The position numbers were made by a program, and so were the translations under genes. This document shows positions 1 through 10,506 of a DNA stretch of 64,000 nucleotides, piece after piece (the stretch's first letter is position 1; each line of letters starts with the position of its first letter). The DNA comes from Pyrenophora tritici-repentis (Eukaryota > Ascomycota > Dothideomycetes > Pleosporales > Pleosporaceae). The stretch spans positions 2,170,001 through 2,234,000 of the forward strand of contig NC_089399.1 in the NCBI RefSeq assembly GCF_003171515.1, given 5' to 3'. The notes under the pieces were generated by a model that was not told the origin of the DNA, did no database searches, and worked only from the letters and a program-made list of their open reading frames with translations.

Positions 1-1000
1 CGTTCTGCGCTTGTGTGTCTGGAGCGGAAGGCTCGAGTCTGATTGATAGGGACGTGCACCATTTCTCGACTTCTTGCTTAACTGTGACGATCTCGTTGTC
101 TGTTTCAATGACCTTGACCGTAATGTTGAACTGTTTCTTCATAAATTGGATAAAGAGGGCTAATAGGCGAATAATAGAGCGTGCTGGCCTATTGTCTTTG
201 AAGTAGAAATCCCAAACGTATCGGGAGTTTCGGCAAGTTATTAGCATCTGACTCTTTTCCTTAGTGAAGCTGTCCGCCTCGTACTCATGGAAGTCGATTG
301 CAATTCTTTCTCCAGGACCTTCGTCATTTAGTCTTAGCGCCCTTCTTATTTGGCGCTTCGACTTTGATCTGCCGCAGGCGTCACATTGTACTGTGGTGAT
401 TCCTTTGATCCTCACCCCCTCAGATTGCTGTATGAGGTGTTCAATAGCGGATGGCCCTGGATGTCCTAGTCGTTTATGCCATAGCATGGCTGTCGCCCTT
501 TGTGGTGATCGCTTGGTTCGATTCATACGCACATGGAAGGCTGAGTCGAATGGAGTGGTGTCTTCGATAATCCATTGCCCATGGCGTTCCGATAGGATAG
601 CAATAATTGTTCCATCCCATCGTCGCAGGCTTGTTGGATCTTCCCGATTGTCCCACCATATTCCTTGTCGTCGGAGTAGCCTGAATGATACTAGGCTGCA
701 GAGGAAGTCTGGACACCACGCAACGTTGACAATGTGCAAGGCTTGTTTGTCCTGAGATCCCTCTGTTGTCAATGTGACAGCTCCGTATCCTCGTATCCAG
801 ACTTTGGAACTGCCGGCCCAGATGTAGTCCCCTGGCGTCGACGGGCGTACGTCTTCAATTCTTGAGAGGTCGTTGCAGATGTGCGTAGTCGAGCCGGAAT
901 CCAGGATGAAGGCATCCTTTAATGGATATCCTTGTTGGCTTGCGCTGAATGCCGCTTTCATCGTGCCCTCATCAATTCTTGAGATTTCGCGTCCATCTAG
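1..1000 (-). CDS. copia pol polyprotein, partial (protease and integrase start)
   Basis: This is the Ty1/copia pol reading frame, running off the left window edge. It is in the same frame as the upstream gag and separated from it only by a UGA codon at 1003-1001. An in-frame Met lies at 961-959, followed by the aspartic protease motif LDSGSTTHIC, a gag-pre-integrase zinc-binding motif (WHKRLGH, near 490) and the start of the integrase core (AIDFHEYEAD, then ETDNE near the edge). The frame has no stop across the 1,000 bases visible. RT and RNase H would lie left of the window. The domain order protease-integrase is the copia order. Together with gag it could be a full element; its LTRs are not identified here. 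Confidence 0.9.
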
Positions 1001-1003
1001 TCA
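997..1003 (-). promoter_or_regulatory. gag-pol stop with UGACUAG readthrough context
   Basis: On the minus strand gag ends in UGA followed directly by CUAG, and the pol frame continues in phase. UGA-CUA is an established strong stop-codon readthrough context. The reading frame downstream stays open to the window edge, which fits translational readthrough rather than decay. That readthrough actually occurs is inference. Confidence 0.6.
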
Positions 1004-2335
1004 TTCAATGACTGCGTCCGGTGTTTGTGATGTCTTGATATGAGGTGTAATCGATCGTGACGTTGTCGAGAATCGAGGTCGTTTAGTCTCTGGGGACATT
1101 TCCTGCATCGTTCTCTGTAAGTTGGTGTCATTTTCAAGTTTGTACTGTACTAATCTTGCGATGCCTCGATTTGGCTTGAACCATTCAGGTGCCTTGGCTT
1201 TGTTCACATAGTAGCAGTCAGATATCTCATGACGCTGTTCACAGGCAGGACATATGTCTCCAGCTTTCGCTGAATTCCTCTCCGGGATCTGCTTGGTTCT
1301 GGTACTTTGACCATCCATCTTGCGTTTGTTTGATTGCCTAGGGTTTCCCCGGCCTTGGTTGGATGGCGCTCTTAATTCCACACTAGAGGCGTCCCTCAGT
1401 GTGTCCGAGTCGGGTTCACCGCTCGCCGCGTATAAGTCTCCTACCGCGAAGGCGCTCTTTGGCTTCCCTCTTGATGGATATTGAAGACTCATATATTCAC
1501 GGAAGAGTTTCATCATCCTTTTCCTATTCATGGCTTTCTTATCGTACCCTGGCCCTTGGAACCCTGCGGTCCAGGTTGATGCCATTTTAGATACGGAGCC
1601 TAGGAAGTCGTCTATTACGGCTTGTGTTTGCATAACCTCGGCCACCTCAAGGGTTTCAGCTCGAGTTGCAGCCTGATCGTATTCATTTAGCCACGTCTCC
1701 CAGTTTGTGGTTGAACGCATTGGCTTGAGTGCGGCTTGGTATCTCTCTCGTGCTCGCGCTCTCTCCTCGTCTTCATCCACTCCAACTGTGTCTTGGAGGG
1801 CGGTTATCCAGTCGCGCGGCGTGCCGTTCTCGGCGCAACAGCTAAGTTGTAAATGGGGTGTTACGGTTGTAAGGATGTGTTCGACCATCTTTGAGATTTT
1901 GTTGCTTTCTTCTTGATAGTCCCTCTCCCGTATTTTGTATGACTCAAGGCGCAGCTTGTAGTCGTCGCGATCCTCCTTATACGCTTCTTGTCCTTTCTCT
2001 GAGAGTTCTGACACTCGCGTTGGTATAGTGGGGATTCGTGAGGTTGTTGTCGACATTTCTGTAGTGTCTTGTGCTGATCCTCGCGTGTTGCCTCTAGCGT
2101 TTCGGGTGGTATGCGATGAGGCAGCTGAGGGGCTACTTGACGGTTCATACTGCGAAATGTCTGGGGGTAGCGGAGCCTCCGGTTGGATGCGCTGGAGTCG
2201 CACTCCTTCGGGGTCCAACAGTGGCCAAATGCCTTGCGACTGGCATTTCAGCTTAAGTTGGCGGTACCAAGGGATCCAGTTGCTTGAGTCGGTGAGGATG
2301 ACCGTCGCGTCCCGTTGGGTCTGGATTGTTGCCAT
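1001..2335 (-). CDS. copia gag polyprotein
   Basis: This is a Gag-like protein of about 444 aa. I chose the Met at 2335 (MATIQTQ...) because fungal copia gags start with a short N-terminus leading into a tryptophan-containing segment, here SSNWIPWYRQLK. The frame is also open upstream to a Met at 2407. The C-terminal part has a zinc knuckle of the form CX2CX3HX4C (CPACEQRHEISDC), a variant seen in fungal copia Gags. The middle is predicted helical and charged. The frame is intact and ends in UGA-CUA, with pol continuing in frame. Its role would be nucleocapsid or particle formation. The 5' leader and LTR should lie at about 2336-2510, but no LTR boundary can be assigned before LINE-1 begins. 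Confidence 0.85.
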   Translation of the reverse strand: MATIQTQRDATVILTDSSNWIPWYRQLKLKCQSQGIWPLLDPEGVRLQRIQPEAPLPPDISQYEPSSSPSAASSHTTRNARGNTRGSAQDTTEMSTTTSRIPTIPTRVSELSEKGQEAYKEDRDDYKLRLESYKIRERDYQEESNKISKMVEHILTTVTPHLQLSCCAENGTPRDWITALQDTVGVDEDEERARARERYQAALKPMRSTTNWETWLNEYDQAATRAETLEVAEVMQTQAVIDDFLGSVSKMASTWTAGFQGPGYDKKAMNRKRMMKLFREYMSLQYPSRGKPKSAFAVGDLYAASGEPDSDTLRDASSVELRAPSNQGRGNPRQSNKRKMDGQSTRTKQIPERNSAKAGDICPACEQRHEISDCYYVNKAKAPEWFKPNRGIARLVQYKLENDTNLQRTMQEMSPETKRPRFSTTSRSITPHIKTSQTPDAVIE

Positions 2336-2574
2336 TTTCGTGGTTTTATCGCTCGTTATTGAGGCAGTGAGACTCTTAATTGTCAGATATAATGAGATAT
2401 TGCACAAAAGTGATGGATGTTGATGATTGTGTGTATTGTGTTCTGTCTATCGTGTGTCCGCGCTTGTGGCCCTCTTGAGGGGCGCACTGACCCTCTCTAC
2501 GCTGATTGGTTGCTGCCAACGTCGAGTAACCCTGCTATCTGACACTTGGCTAGCAAAGCTACGGACTGGCAGAC

Positions 2575-5285
2575 CATACCTGAAACTGGATCAGATCACT
2601 ACGGCCTCCTATTCTCCATCCAAACAAACGCAGACCTTGTAGAAAACCCGACAAACCAACCCAGATTTAATACTGCAAAGGCTAACTGGGACACACAGTC
2701 CGCAACAATCAATTAAGTGGGTCCTAGAAGGTTCAGATTGGATTGATTGATTACCGCTTTAAGCCTAGTAGTTACCTATAGGAGTTTAAGCCCTACCTAG
2801 ATAGGTAAGTGGGTCTAGGAGAGTGACCGGATTGAATTGATTGTTGCGGAGTCTACTGGGACACCTTCAACAAAGAACTAGAAACGGCAATCCAAAACAG
2901 TCAAACCTTGCAAGATATGGACCAGATCAGTGATCCAAGAAAGGCAGACTTAATGGACCTCCTCCTCGGCAACAATACAGAGCTAGAGCAACAGCTAGAA
3001 GAGATTGGTAAAGCAATAACTCAAGCAATCCAAACTGCAGCAAACAAAGCTATCCCTATCACTAGACTTGGTCCAAAACCAAAAGCTTGGTGGAACAAAG
3101 AGCTGACAAAGCTACGACAAGACACTTCCCACTATAGAAGGATTTTTAAAGAAAAGCTCGAAACTACTGCGATACACGACGCCTACCCAGAGAAAAGAGA
3201 CTTCCTACGTGCACGAAACACCTACAACAAGGCAATCAAAGACGCTAAAAGGAAACACTGGAATGAATTCCTAGAGAAGGAAGACCCGCAGTCAATCTAC
3301 AAAGCCATGGCATATACAAAGGATAACAAAGTCGAAAGAATTCCACCTATACAAGGAGAAACATCATTCGACAAGAAATGCCAAGCGTTCCGCAACACGC
3401 TATTCCCACCACCGCCCATAACCGAAGCGCCCACATTCACCAACTACCAGGAAAAGAGATGGGATTGGCCAGCACTATCCACGACTGAACTAGAACGAGC
3501 ATGCTCAAGTCAAGTCAAAAGTAGCACCCCAGGACCAGATGCAATAACACAAGACATAATCACAGCCGCGTACAAAGCTCAACCGCAAACAATGTTTAGA
3601 GCTTTCTCACTCCTATTCAACTATGGATACCACCCAAAATGCTGGAAACAAGCTACAGGAGCTGTTCTTAAAAAGGCATCAAAACCAGACTATTCAATCC
3701 CAAAAGCCTACAGAGTTATCACTCTATTAAGCTGTTTAGGAAAGATTAACGAGAGAATCACCGCAAGTAGGCTGAGCAATCTAGCAGAAATCACAGAGCT
3801 ACTACACCCAACCCAAATTGGGGGTAGACTCAAGAAATCTGCAATAGATGCAGCTATGCTACTTAGCGACCAAATTCAGCACCAGAAACAGAAAGGCCAA
3901 ATAACATCAACTATCTTCCTGGACGTAAAGGGAGCATTTGACCACGTCTCACACAATCAATTCCTGCGAACGCTTAAGAAGCTAGGCCTTCCAATTAGTC
4001 TTATCGCTTGGACAAAATCCTTCTTCTCAAACAGATCGCTAAGACTCTCCTTCGACAATAAGACACAAGAATTCTCCGAGATAATAGCTGGGATACCTCA
4101 AGGCAGCCCAGTGTCTCCAATCTTCTTTCTTATCTACACCAGAGACCTCTTCCCAGGACTACAAAGCTTCAACCTATCCTATATTGACGACCTATCTCTA
4201 TCGACATCCTCAACATCGCTAAAGAAAAATGTCAAAATACTAGAACAGCAAGTCCGCCTACTATCTCACCGAGGGAAAAACTTAGCGATTATGTTCGATA
4301 TAGCTAAGACAGAGCTCATCCACTTTACCGCCAAGAAAGAGAGAAAAGAGAGAAGCCTACAGCTTCCAGACAACACCATTGTAGAACCGAAAGACACAAT
4401 CAAATAGCTAGGTATCCACATAGACAATAGACTGTCCTTTAAGGAACATATTGCTACACGCGTAAGCTAAGCAAGGAAAGCATTCTATAGACTAGGGAGA
4501 CTAGCTAACATCGAAAGAGGACTCTCCCCAAAAGCAGTACGATAACTATACCTAGCCTGCGTCACAAGCGTTGCAGACTACGGATCACAAATATACTGGA
4601 AGAACCAAAGCTACGCCACTAGCCTCCTACAATCACTGCACAACCTAGCGTGTAGAAAGATAATTAGAGTGTTCAGAACGTCACTATCTCTACCAACAAG
4701 CATTGAATCCGGACTTACGTCACCTGCAATTAGACTCAACACCAACAACCGAAAGTATGCGTCTAGAGCACACCAGCTATCCAGCAACTACCTAATCTAG
4801 AAAGCAATTACAAGGATTATAAATACAGACAAAGCTAGCTACAAAAAGCCAAACCAGCATAGACAACTATATACTATTGTTAAGTCAATCCCAGAGAGAG
4901 ACAACAACAGCGTAGAAAAGATAATCCTATATAGGTTCAGACCGTAGGAAAGTCTTAACTACAAGGTTACTGTATCAAAAAAGAGCAAAGAGGAAGAGGC
5001 AATTGCACACACGGATTATATCCTATCAAGGAGCGGAGATAACTTCACCGCAATCTACTCAGATGCCTCACAACACGACAAGGGAATAGGGATCGGCGTA
5101 GGTGTAGTAGCGTACAGCTCCACCCACGAAGAAACATTTTCTTAAAAGACAAACATTAGATGCTCCCAACTAGTCTACAACGATGAACTAGAGGGGATAG
5201 CACAGGCATTTGAACACGCGGCTATAGTGGCACAAGAAGGCCAAGAGATCTACGTATACGCAGACAACCAAGCAGCAATCCATAG
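2575..5285 (+). pseudogene. LINE-1 endonuclease C-term, reverse transcriptase and RNase H N-half (broken)
   Basis: The reverse transcriptase is readable from about 2864. Its motifs are TPGPDAI, YRVITLLSCLGKI, FLDVKGAFDHV, GIPQGSPVSP and the catalytic YIDD (near 4180). The frame stays open to 4407. From there to 5150 at least six stops occur (near 4406, 4467, 4542, 4798, 4945 and 5142). Each falls where the aligned sense suggests glutamine, so CAA/CAG became TAA/TAG. RNase H begins with YSDAS near 5060 and is cut by the LTR element at 5291. Upstream, the endonuclease tail is separated from the RT by the MITE; removing it and one 8-bp duplication rejoins the frame through ANWDTFN. Dead as it stands. 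Confidence 0.85.
2694..2855. mobile_element. MITE family A, copy 1 (162 bp, hAT-type)
   Basis: Non-coding element with ends CACAGTCCGCAACAATCAAT and, on the other strand, TAGACTCCGCAACAATCAAT. It is flanked by a perfect 8-bp target duplication CTGGGACA (2686-2693 and 2856-2863), typical of hAT transposition. It is identical base for base to the copies at 40501 and 45044. It lies in LINE-1 between endonuclease and RT. Confidence 0.95.
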
Positions 5286-5290
5286 GCTTA

Positions 5291-5546
5291 TGTAACAGGC
5301 TGAGCCTATTACATGCGCTACGCTGTGTGCGTAGCTGTCGTCATGCGATTCCTTCGAGATACATCTATAGGTTTCTGTCATCATCCATCTAATTCTACTT
5401 CGGCCCATCTTCGGTCCGCTCCTGTATTTATGTACAGCTAGCATCCTTTTGTAGCTCTTTGTCAAATCCACTCTGTTACAAGGCATCTCTTGATCAGTCA
5501 TCTGTGTATCGTCATCGATACAGCCGCTGGGGTCTAGCCCCTTACA
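5291..5546 (+). repeat. 5' LTR of the gag-only element
   Basis: 256-bp LTR starting TGTAACAGG and ending CCCCTTACA. It matches the copy at 6840-7094 except for four versus three Gs near its 3' end. Confidence 0.95.
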
Positions 5547-5613
5547 TTTGGATTTGACCAACTTGCCCGCCAGCCCAGCCAGAAACCTTGTTAGAATTAT
5601 TTTTTTCCGGCAC

Positions 5614-6844
5614 CATGTCAAACCCGAACCTAGATCAGTCCTCTCTATTCCTGCTCGTACAACAGCTACAGCAGGAGGTCCAGAACCAGCGTGTTGAGAT
5701 CCAGTCACTCCGATCTGATCTTGACGCATCGCGCGCCAGCGTACATCAGCTTGAGCTCCAGCTCAGATCCGCCACTCCTCCGTCCCGTTCCCGCCTTCCT
5801 GATCCACCTCGTTTTGACGGAAAGCCGCTTACACTCCGGACATGGCTCCCTTCAATCCGCGCCAAGCTTCGATCAGACCAGCTCTCAGGAGCTGATGCAT
5901 TTGATTATGTATGGGACCGCTAGAACAACCTCAGCAAGCATCTGTCCTACACCTCCGCCATCAAGCTGAAGAAAACAACACGTGGGATGTGGAGGATATC
6001 TTTTCCTTCTTTCAGCGTCTCTGCCACAACCCAAGGGAGCAACAGGAGGCTATTCAGCGTTTCTCCTTAGTCCGTCAGCGTGACGAGGAGTCTCTGATAG
6101 CTTATCTTGCACGATTTGAGCGTCTCGCATACGAATCTGGTGCTTCGACCTGGCCTGATACATCCCGTATATCAGTACTCCACCGTGGTCTTCGCTCTTC
6201 TCTCCGTCAGTCTCTTGAAGAGTCAAACGACTCTCTATTTACTATTCCGTACGATGAATACGTTGAGCTTGTTCAGAGCCTCGATCGACGTTCCAGCCGC
6301 CCTCAGCCCAGACTCCGCAACAATCAATCGATCGACATGATTGATTCCTATATAGGTTAAAGAGTTACTTTATTAGGCAGCCTTTAACCTAGATAGGAAT
6401 CAATCATGCCGATCCGATTGATTGTTGCGGAGTCTGCCTCAGCCACCCCAGCAACCCAAACAAGTCAGTCGCCAGCTAGATCCTATGGATGTTGATCCAA
6501 TCCAAGTTCAGTCCGCACGAGTATCCTCGGTCCGTAAACCAGCCCGCCGCCTGTCTGCATCCTCCTCTGACTCATCTGACGAACGCCGTGCCTATCGCCT
6601 TAGCAACAACCTATGTCTTTATTGCGGCGCCGCTGACCATTGGATTAGTAGCTGCCCGCGCTCTAGTTCCCGCTCTAGTTCCCGCTCCAGCTCCCGCTCT
6701 CAGTCTCGGTCTCGCCCCTGCTCTCAGTTAGCTATTCCTACCACTGCAGATACACCTGCCAGCACGCACCATCTCACAAAATTTGCACGCAGCCCTGCAC
6801 TAGCAGCTCGCCTCGCGGCTGCTAAAAAGGAGGGGGTAATGTAA
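5614..6844 (+). pseudogene. Retrotransposon gag, frameshifted and MITE-interrupted
   Basis: Gag-like protein beginning MSNPNLDQSSLF, with an N-terminal coiled coil, then a retrotrans_gag-like helical core (FQRLCHNPREQQEAIQRF). The C-terminus has a CX2CX4HX4C zinc knuckle (CLYCGAADHWISSC) followed by an RS-repeat tail of (SSR)n. The frame shifts by one base near 5920, where YVWDR runs into a stop while the same sense continues in the next frame. MITE-B1 interrupts it at 6309-6436. The knuckle plus Ty3-like core suggest Ty3/gypsy affinity; this is not certain without an RT. LTRs are about 99.6% identical although gag is broken, which implies mobilisation in trans or very recent decay. Confidence 0.8.
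6309..6436. mobile_element. MITE family B, copy 1 (128 bp, hAT-type)
   Basis: Near-palindromic element with ends CAGACTCCGCAACAATCAAT in inverted orientation and an 8-bp target duplication CCTCAGCC (6301-6308, 6437-6444). It shares its terminal CTCCGCAACAATCAAT with family A but has a different interior. It differs by one base from copy 2 (39116) and by three from copies 3 and 4. Confidence 0.95.
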
Positions 6845-7094
6845 CAGGCTGAGCCTATTACATGCGCTACGCTGTGTGCGTAGCTGTCGTCATGCGATTC
6901 CTTCGAGATACATCTATAGGTTTCTGTCATCATCCATCTAATTCTACTTCGGCCCATCTTCGGTCCGCTCCTGTATTTATGTACAGCTAGCATCCTTTTG
7001 TAGCTCTTTGTCAAATCCACTCTGTTACAAGGCATCTCTTGATCAGTCATCTGTGTATCGTCATCGATACAGCCGCTGGGTCTAGCCCCTTACA
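6840..7094 (+). repeat. 3' LTR of the gag-only element
   Basis: 255-bp LTR, preceded by a polypurine tract and followed by the target duplication GCTTA. Confidence 0.95.
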
Positions 7095-7776
7095 GCTTAA
7101 CAACCTATCGGACAACCCGGGACAACAGTGGCTACTAAGATGCATCAGAGCTGCAAAGAGAATAACGACAAAGAAAGCATCGATCCACCTGCAGTGGGCC
7201 CCAGGACATAACGACGTCAAGGGCAACGAAAAAGCCGACACGCTAGCAAAGGAAGCAGCTAAAGAGAGACCAACAACATCGACCACAGCGAGCCTAGCCT
7301 ACTTAGGCACAGAAATCAACAAAATACAAAAAACAGAACAACTGATGGAGTACAAGAGGTATACCGACAGGCCCACCAAAAACAGAAGCTCCTACTCAAG
7401 GATCTTCAAGCTCAACACACATACAACAATCAAAGTCCCGAAGGGAACACCAAGAGAAATCTCGAGCGCGTTCTACTCACTCAAGCTAGGACATGGATAC
7501 TTCAACTCCTACCTTAAGAGATTCAACAAGAGAGACTGCAATCTATGTATATGCTACAAACCACAAACACCACAGCATCTACTTCTAGATTGCAAACAGT
7601 ACAAAACACATCGAAATACACTCAAAGAATCAATACCACACAGACCCATCACCCTCCCACTCCTCCTCCAAACAAAGACAGGCATCAAAGCTACTCTAGC
7701 CTTTATTGCAAGTACTAGGATTGGCACGAGAAAATGGCACCTTGGGCAAACCACCGAACAGACAGACACTGTATAA
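7095..7776 (+). pseudogene. LINE-1 RNase H C-half and C-terminal zinc-binding region
   Basis: This continues the RNase H cut at 5290. The motif QWAPGHNDVKGNEKADTLA holds the last acidic residue of the RNase H active site. The C-terminal region contains a CX2CX8HX4C cluster (CNLCICYKPQTPQHLLLDC), typical of LINE C-termini. The frame is open to the stop at 7774-7776. It is not an independent gene: it is the 3' end of LINE-1 ORF2, separated by the LTR element. Confidence 0.85.
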
Positions 7777-8024
7777 AACTACAAAAACAATATTTCCTTA
7801 TCTAAAAGAGCCCGCTGCTACATCTCTTTCTATTCACCACACTGCTCTTTAGCACCCGCGCCAATGGAAGACTAGCTCTGAAATTGGAGTACGCAAAACA
7901 CCACCCAAATTGTACAAGACCCATAGAAACTCCACAACGACCATCATACATAGAACGGCTTAGCCAAAGTCCTACATAGTCACCGACTGATACAGGACTC
8001 TAATGGAAATATAATAATAATAAT

Positions 8025-8495
8025 ACACAATTAGTCACCTATTATAGAGATCTAAGCTCAATTAGAGCAGCTTAGCTGTAATTAATCTAGCTCAAGGCTC
8101 TTAAGCTGAGGGGGTGTGTTAGAACATAGGCATATTTTGGGTGGTGGACAAAATCCGGGTGTTCGGAGCTGTGGATTCTGTGGATCAGTTAAATTAGTCA
8201 GCGCGCACAATCCACCGCGACCCAACTGATCGAACGGCGTTGGATCACAATGTTACGGATCCATGGCCCCCATATCGATAAGATTCTTATCTTATCGGAC
8301 TAGCGCCTTGGCGCTCACAGCATAAGTTCGGGCTCACAACGTAGATAGCTCGAGAGCTTGTATCTTGTCAAATCCAATCTTTCTTGATCGATCCCTCACA
8401 CACAACACAACACGACATTAGACCACAACAATACAATCGATCCCTCATACTATTATACTATTATCCCGTCTTTGATAACCCATCACAATCTAACA
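8025..8495 (+). mobile_element. 3' end of a copia element with its LTR
   Basis: A polypurine tract (AAGCTGAGGGGGTG, 8103-8116) is followed by a 379-bp LTR (8117-8495). The LTR starts TGTTAGAAC and ends AATCTAACA, a TG...CA LTR with inverted termini. About 90 bp of internal sequence remain upstream, then the LINE-1 tail. No second LTR or matching target duplication is visible, so this is a fragment. Confidence 0.65.
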
Positions 8496-9876
8496 GTTAT
8501 ATCGATTAGGATAAGGTCGTTTGGTGTAGGTAGACGTTAGATATATAGGTCTAATGCTTTACTACGGCAATAGAGCTATATATCTAAGAGAGAGCCGTTG
8601 CTCTGTTGATTCCGTGTTAGGGGCCTTCGATCGAACCTCTAAAATTAGTTAGCGCACGGACTAACGTGTCTGTGCGCGTGATGCCCATAATCGCGTGCCG
8701 CACACCCCACCAATATCGCGACGACGGCAAAGTTGAGGCTGTGCAGCCACGTACAATAACTATTATCGCGAGATTTTCCGGTGTATTGATCTATAGACGT
8801 AGCTCTACAACTTTGTCTATCTATATTTTGCCGGAGTATTGACGGCCCGGCCGCGTCGGGTGGTTGTTGGTGGGGAGCCGGTGCAGCCACCTCAGCCAGA
8901 GTGCCACCGCCAGCACCACCCACGCGTCGTTTTTTTGGCTGTTGCTTTGCAGCGGGCTTTGAAGCCTTACGCTTGCCCGATTGGGGTTGTTGTATAGCCT
9001 TTGCAGCGTCGCGATCGCGTCGTTTGGCGTCAAGTTCGGCAGCCTTTACAGCCTTGGCTTCATCCCGCACCTTCTTTGCCTCCTCACGCGCGCCCGCGCT
9101 GCCTCTTTGATCTTAAGTTGATAGATCCTGTTGTTCTCCTTTGCCTCTTTCAACTCTATCTTATCAAGTAGCTCTTTCTCCTTCTCCTTCTCCTTCACTA
9201 GCTGCCTGAAGCGGGCCTCTCGAAGCTTGCACGGCGACCACCAAACTGCCCCTGAATGGAACGCTTTTCGCTGCTGTAGATCTAGGGAGGTTCGTGCCGA
9301 TTGCGGGGCTTCTGGTGAACGTGTAGCGCCGCGCGCAGTGCGTCCTTCTCGTACTCGGCGATCTCTTTGGCAGCCTGGAGGCGGAGGAGTATTTCTGAGA
9401 GGTTGTTGGCCGCAATAGAGCTCGGATCGTAGGCCTGATTAATGAGGTTCGTGATAGTAGCTCTACTCACGTTCACTAGTGGCGGCGGTGCTGTTAGTGT
9501 TGACTTTCGGAACTTTTTAAGTACTACTTCGGGATCTATAGGAGCTATCCCAGTGGCTTTAAATGCCTTCAACGCGTGCTTCTTAATGAAAGAGGAGTCC
9601 CAGGCAGGCTTGAAAAGACGGTAGAAGTCATCCTTCCTCACAGCTAAGAGACCGTGGCTCGCCTGGAGGTAGTGCTGCAAGCTGAGTGAGTACGCGGCTG
9701 CCAGAGGTTTGAACATTACCACATCGAGTGGCTGCAGCGTATGGGTACTATGGGGGGGTAGTATGAGTAACATAATATTGTGGGCGATCGCATAGTCAAT
9801 AAACTCCATAGTAACGTGACTCCCATGGCCGTCAAGGATGAGTAAGCGTGTGTGATTGCCGGCCTTCTCCTTCGTA

Positions 9877-9936
9877 NNNNNNNNNNNNNNNNNNNNNNNN
9901 NNNNNNNNNNNNNNNNNNNNNNNNNNNNNNNNNNNN
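9877..9936. other. Assembly gap (60 N)
   Basis: Sixty Ns inside pogo-1, probably a placeholder for repeats that were not assembled. The true length is unknown. Confidence 0.99.
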
Positions 9937-10341
9937 TTGTTAGTTATAATAGATCCCTGTATACAGACGCCTACACCAAAACGCCCAAAAACATCGACTA
10001 GGCAATAGCTGTATAGATCTATTCTCTCTCTTGTAGATCCCTATATACAGACGCCTACACAAAACAACAGACAGACACTGTATAAAACTACAAACAATAT
10101 TTCTTTTCGCAAAGAGCTCGCTGTTACATCTCTTTCTGTTCACCACACTGCTCTTTAGCACCCGCGCCAACGGAAGACTAGCTCGGAAATTGGACTACGC
10201 AACTATCCTCCAAATTGTACAAGACCTATAGAAACTCCATATTGAACAACATACATAGAACGGCTTAGCCAAAGTCCTACATAGTCACCGACTGATACAG
10301 GACTCTAATGGAAATATAATAATAATAATAATAATAATATC
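9937..10341 (+). mobile_element. 5'-truncated LINE-1 tail inserted in pogo-1
   Basis: Matches the 3' UTR of LINE-1 (7760-8022) from TGTATAAAACTACAAA onward and ends in (AAT)n. It interrupts the pogo-1 transposase after codon 18 or so. The 5' limit lies at or inside the assembly gap. Confidence 0.8.
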
Positions 10342-10506
10342 TCCGGGATCACGCGATTCAATAGCTTCAATCGCAGCGTTGATACAACTCATGGTTGTGG
10401 AGTTATGGGTGGTTGAAGTGGTAAGGGTGGATTGGTGTTGATGTTGCGGTGTTGATGTTGCGGGGTGTGGCACGCGATTATGGGCATCACGCGCACAGAC
10501 ACGTTA

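Larger units (their letters stand above)
5291..7094 (+). mobile_element. Gag-only LTR retrotransposon (TR-GAG type) nested in LINE-1
   Basis: Two LTRs (5291-5546 and 6840-7094; TGTAACAGG...CCCTTACA) differ by a single G indel and enclose only a gag. The 5-bp target duplication GCTTA sits at 5286-5290 and 7095-7099. A purine tract (AAAAAGGAGGGGG) abuts the 3' LTR. There is no protease, RT or integrase, so it would depend on a full element in trans. A MITE (6309-6436) is inserted in its gag, making a three-level nest. Confidence 0.95.
2515..8022 (+). mobile_element. LINE-1: 5'-truncated Tad/I-like LINE with nested MITE and LTR element
   Basis: This is a non-LTR retrotransposon remnant. It retains the C-terminus of the endonuclease (TGSDHYGLLF near 2590-2620), the reverse transcriptase, RNase H and a 3' UTR ending in an (AAT)n tail near 8003-8022. 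The endonuclease N-terminus and ORF1 are missing, so it is 5'-truncated or was cut by rearrangement. Inside it lie a 162-bp MITE (2694-2855) and an LTR element (5291-7094), each with its own target duplication. A second tail of the same family is at 9937-10341. No target duplication for the LINE itself was found. Confidence 0.88.
8700..10392 (-). pseudogene. pogo-1 transposase (DDE_1), broken
   Basis: Read right to left. The start is Met at 10392 (MSCINAAIEAIESRDPGD), the typical N-terminus ahead of the pogo helix-turn-helix. It is broken immediately by the LINE-1 tail and then by the assembly gap. The frame resumes at 9876 with the DDE endonuclease block LLILDGHGSHVT and PPHSTHTLQPLDVVMF, then FKATGIAPIDPEVVL. 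A frameshift near 9280 leads into a lysine-rich tail containing QLPQSGKRKAS-like sequence (IQQPQSGKRKASKP), normal for fungal pogo transposases. The catalytic region is only partly present in the assembly. Confidence 0.8.
8664..10504 (-). mobile_element. pogo-1: pogo/Fot1-type DNA transposon, internally damaged
   Basis: About 45-bp terminal inverted repeats beginning ACGTGTCTGTGCGCGTGATG lie at both ends, flanked by the TA duplication expected for pogo/Tc1 elements (8662-8663 and 10505-10506). Inside are a minus-strand transposase, a 60-N assembly gap (9877-9936) and a LINE-1 tail insertion (9937-10341). The true length is unknown because of the gap. Confidence 0.88.
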
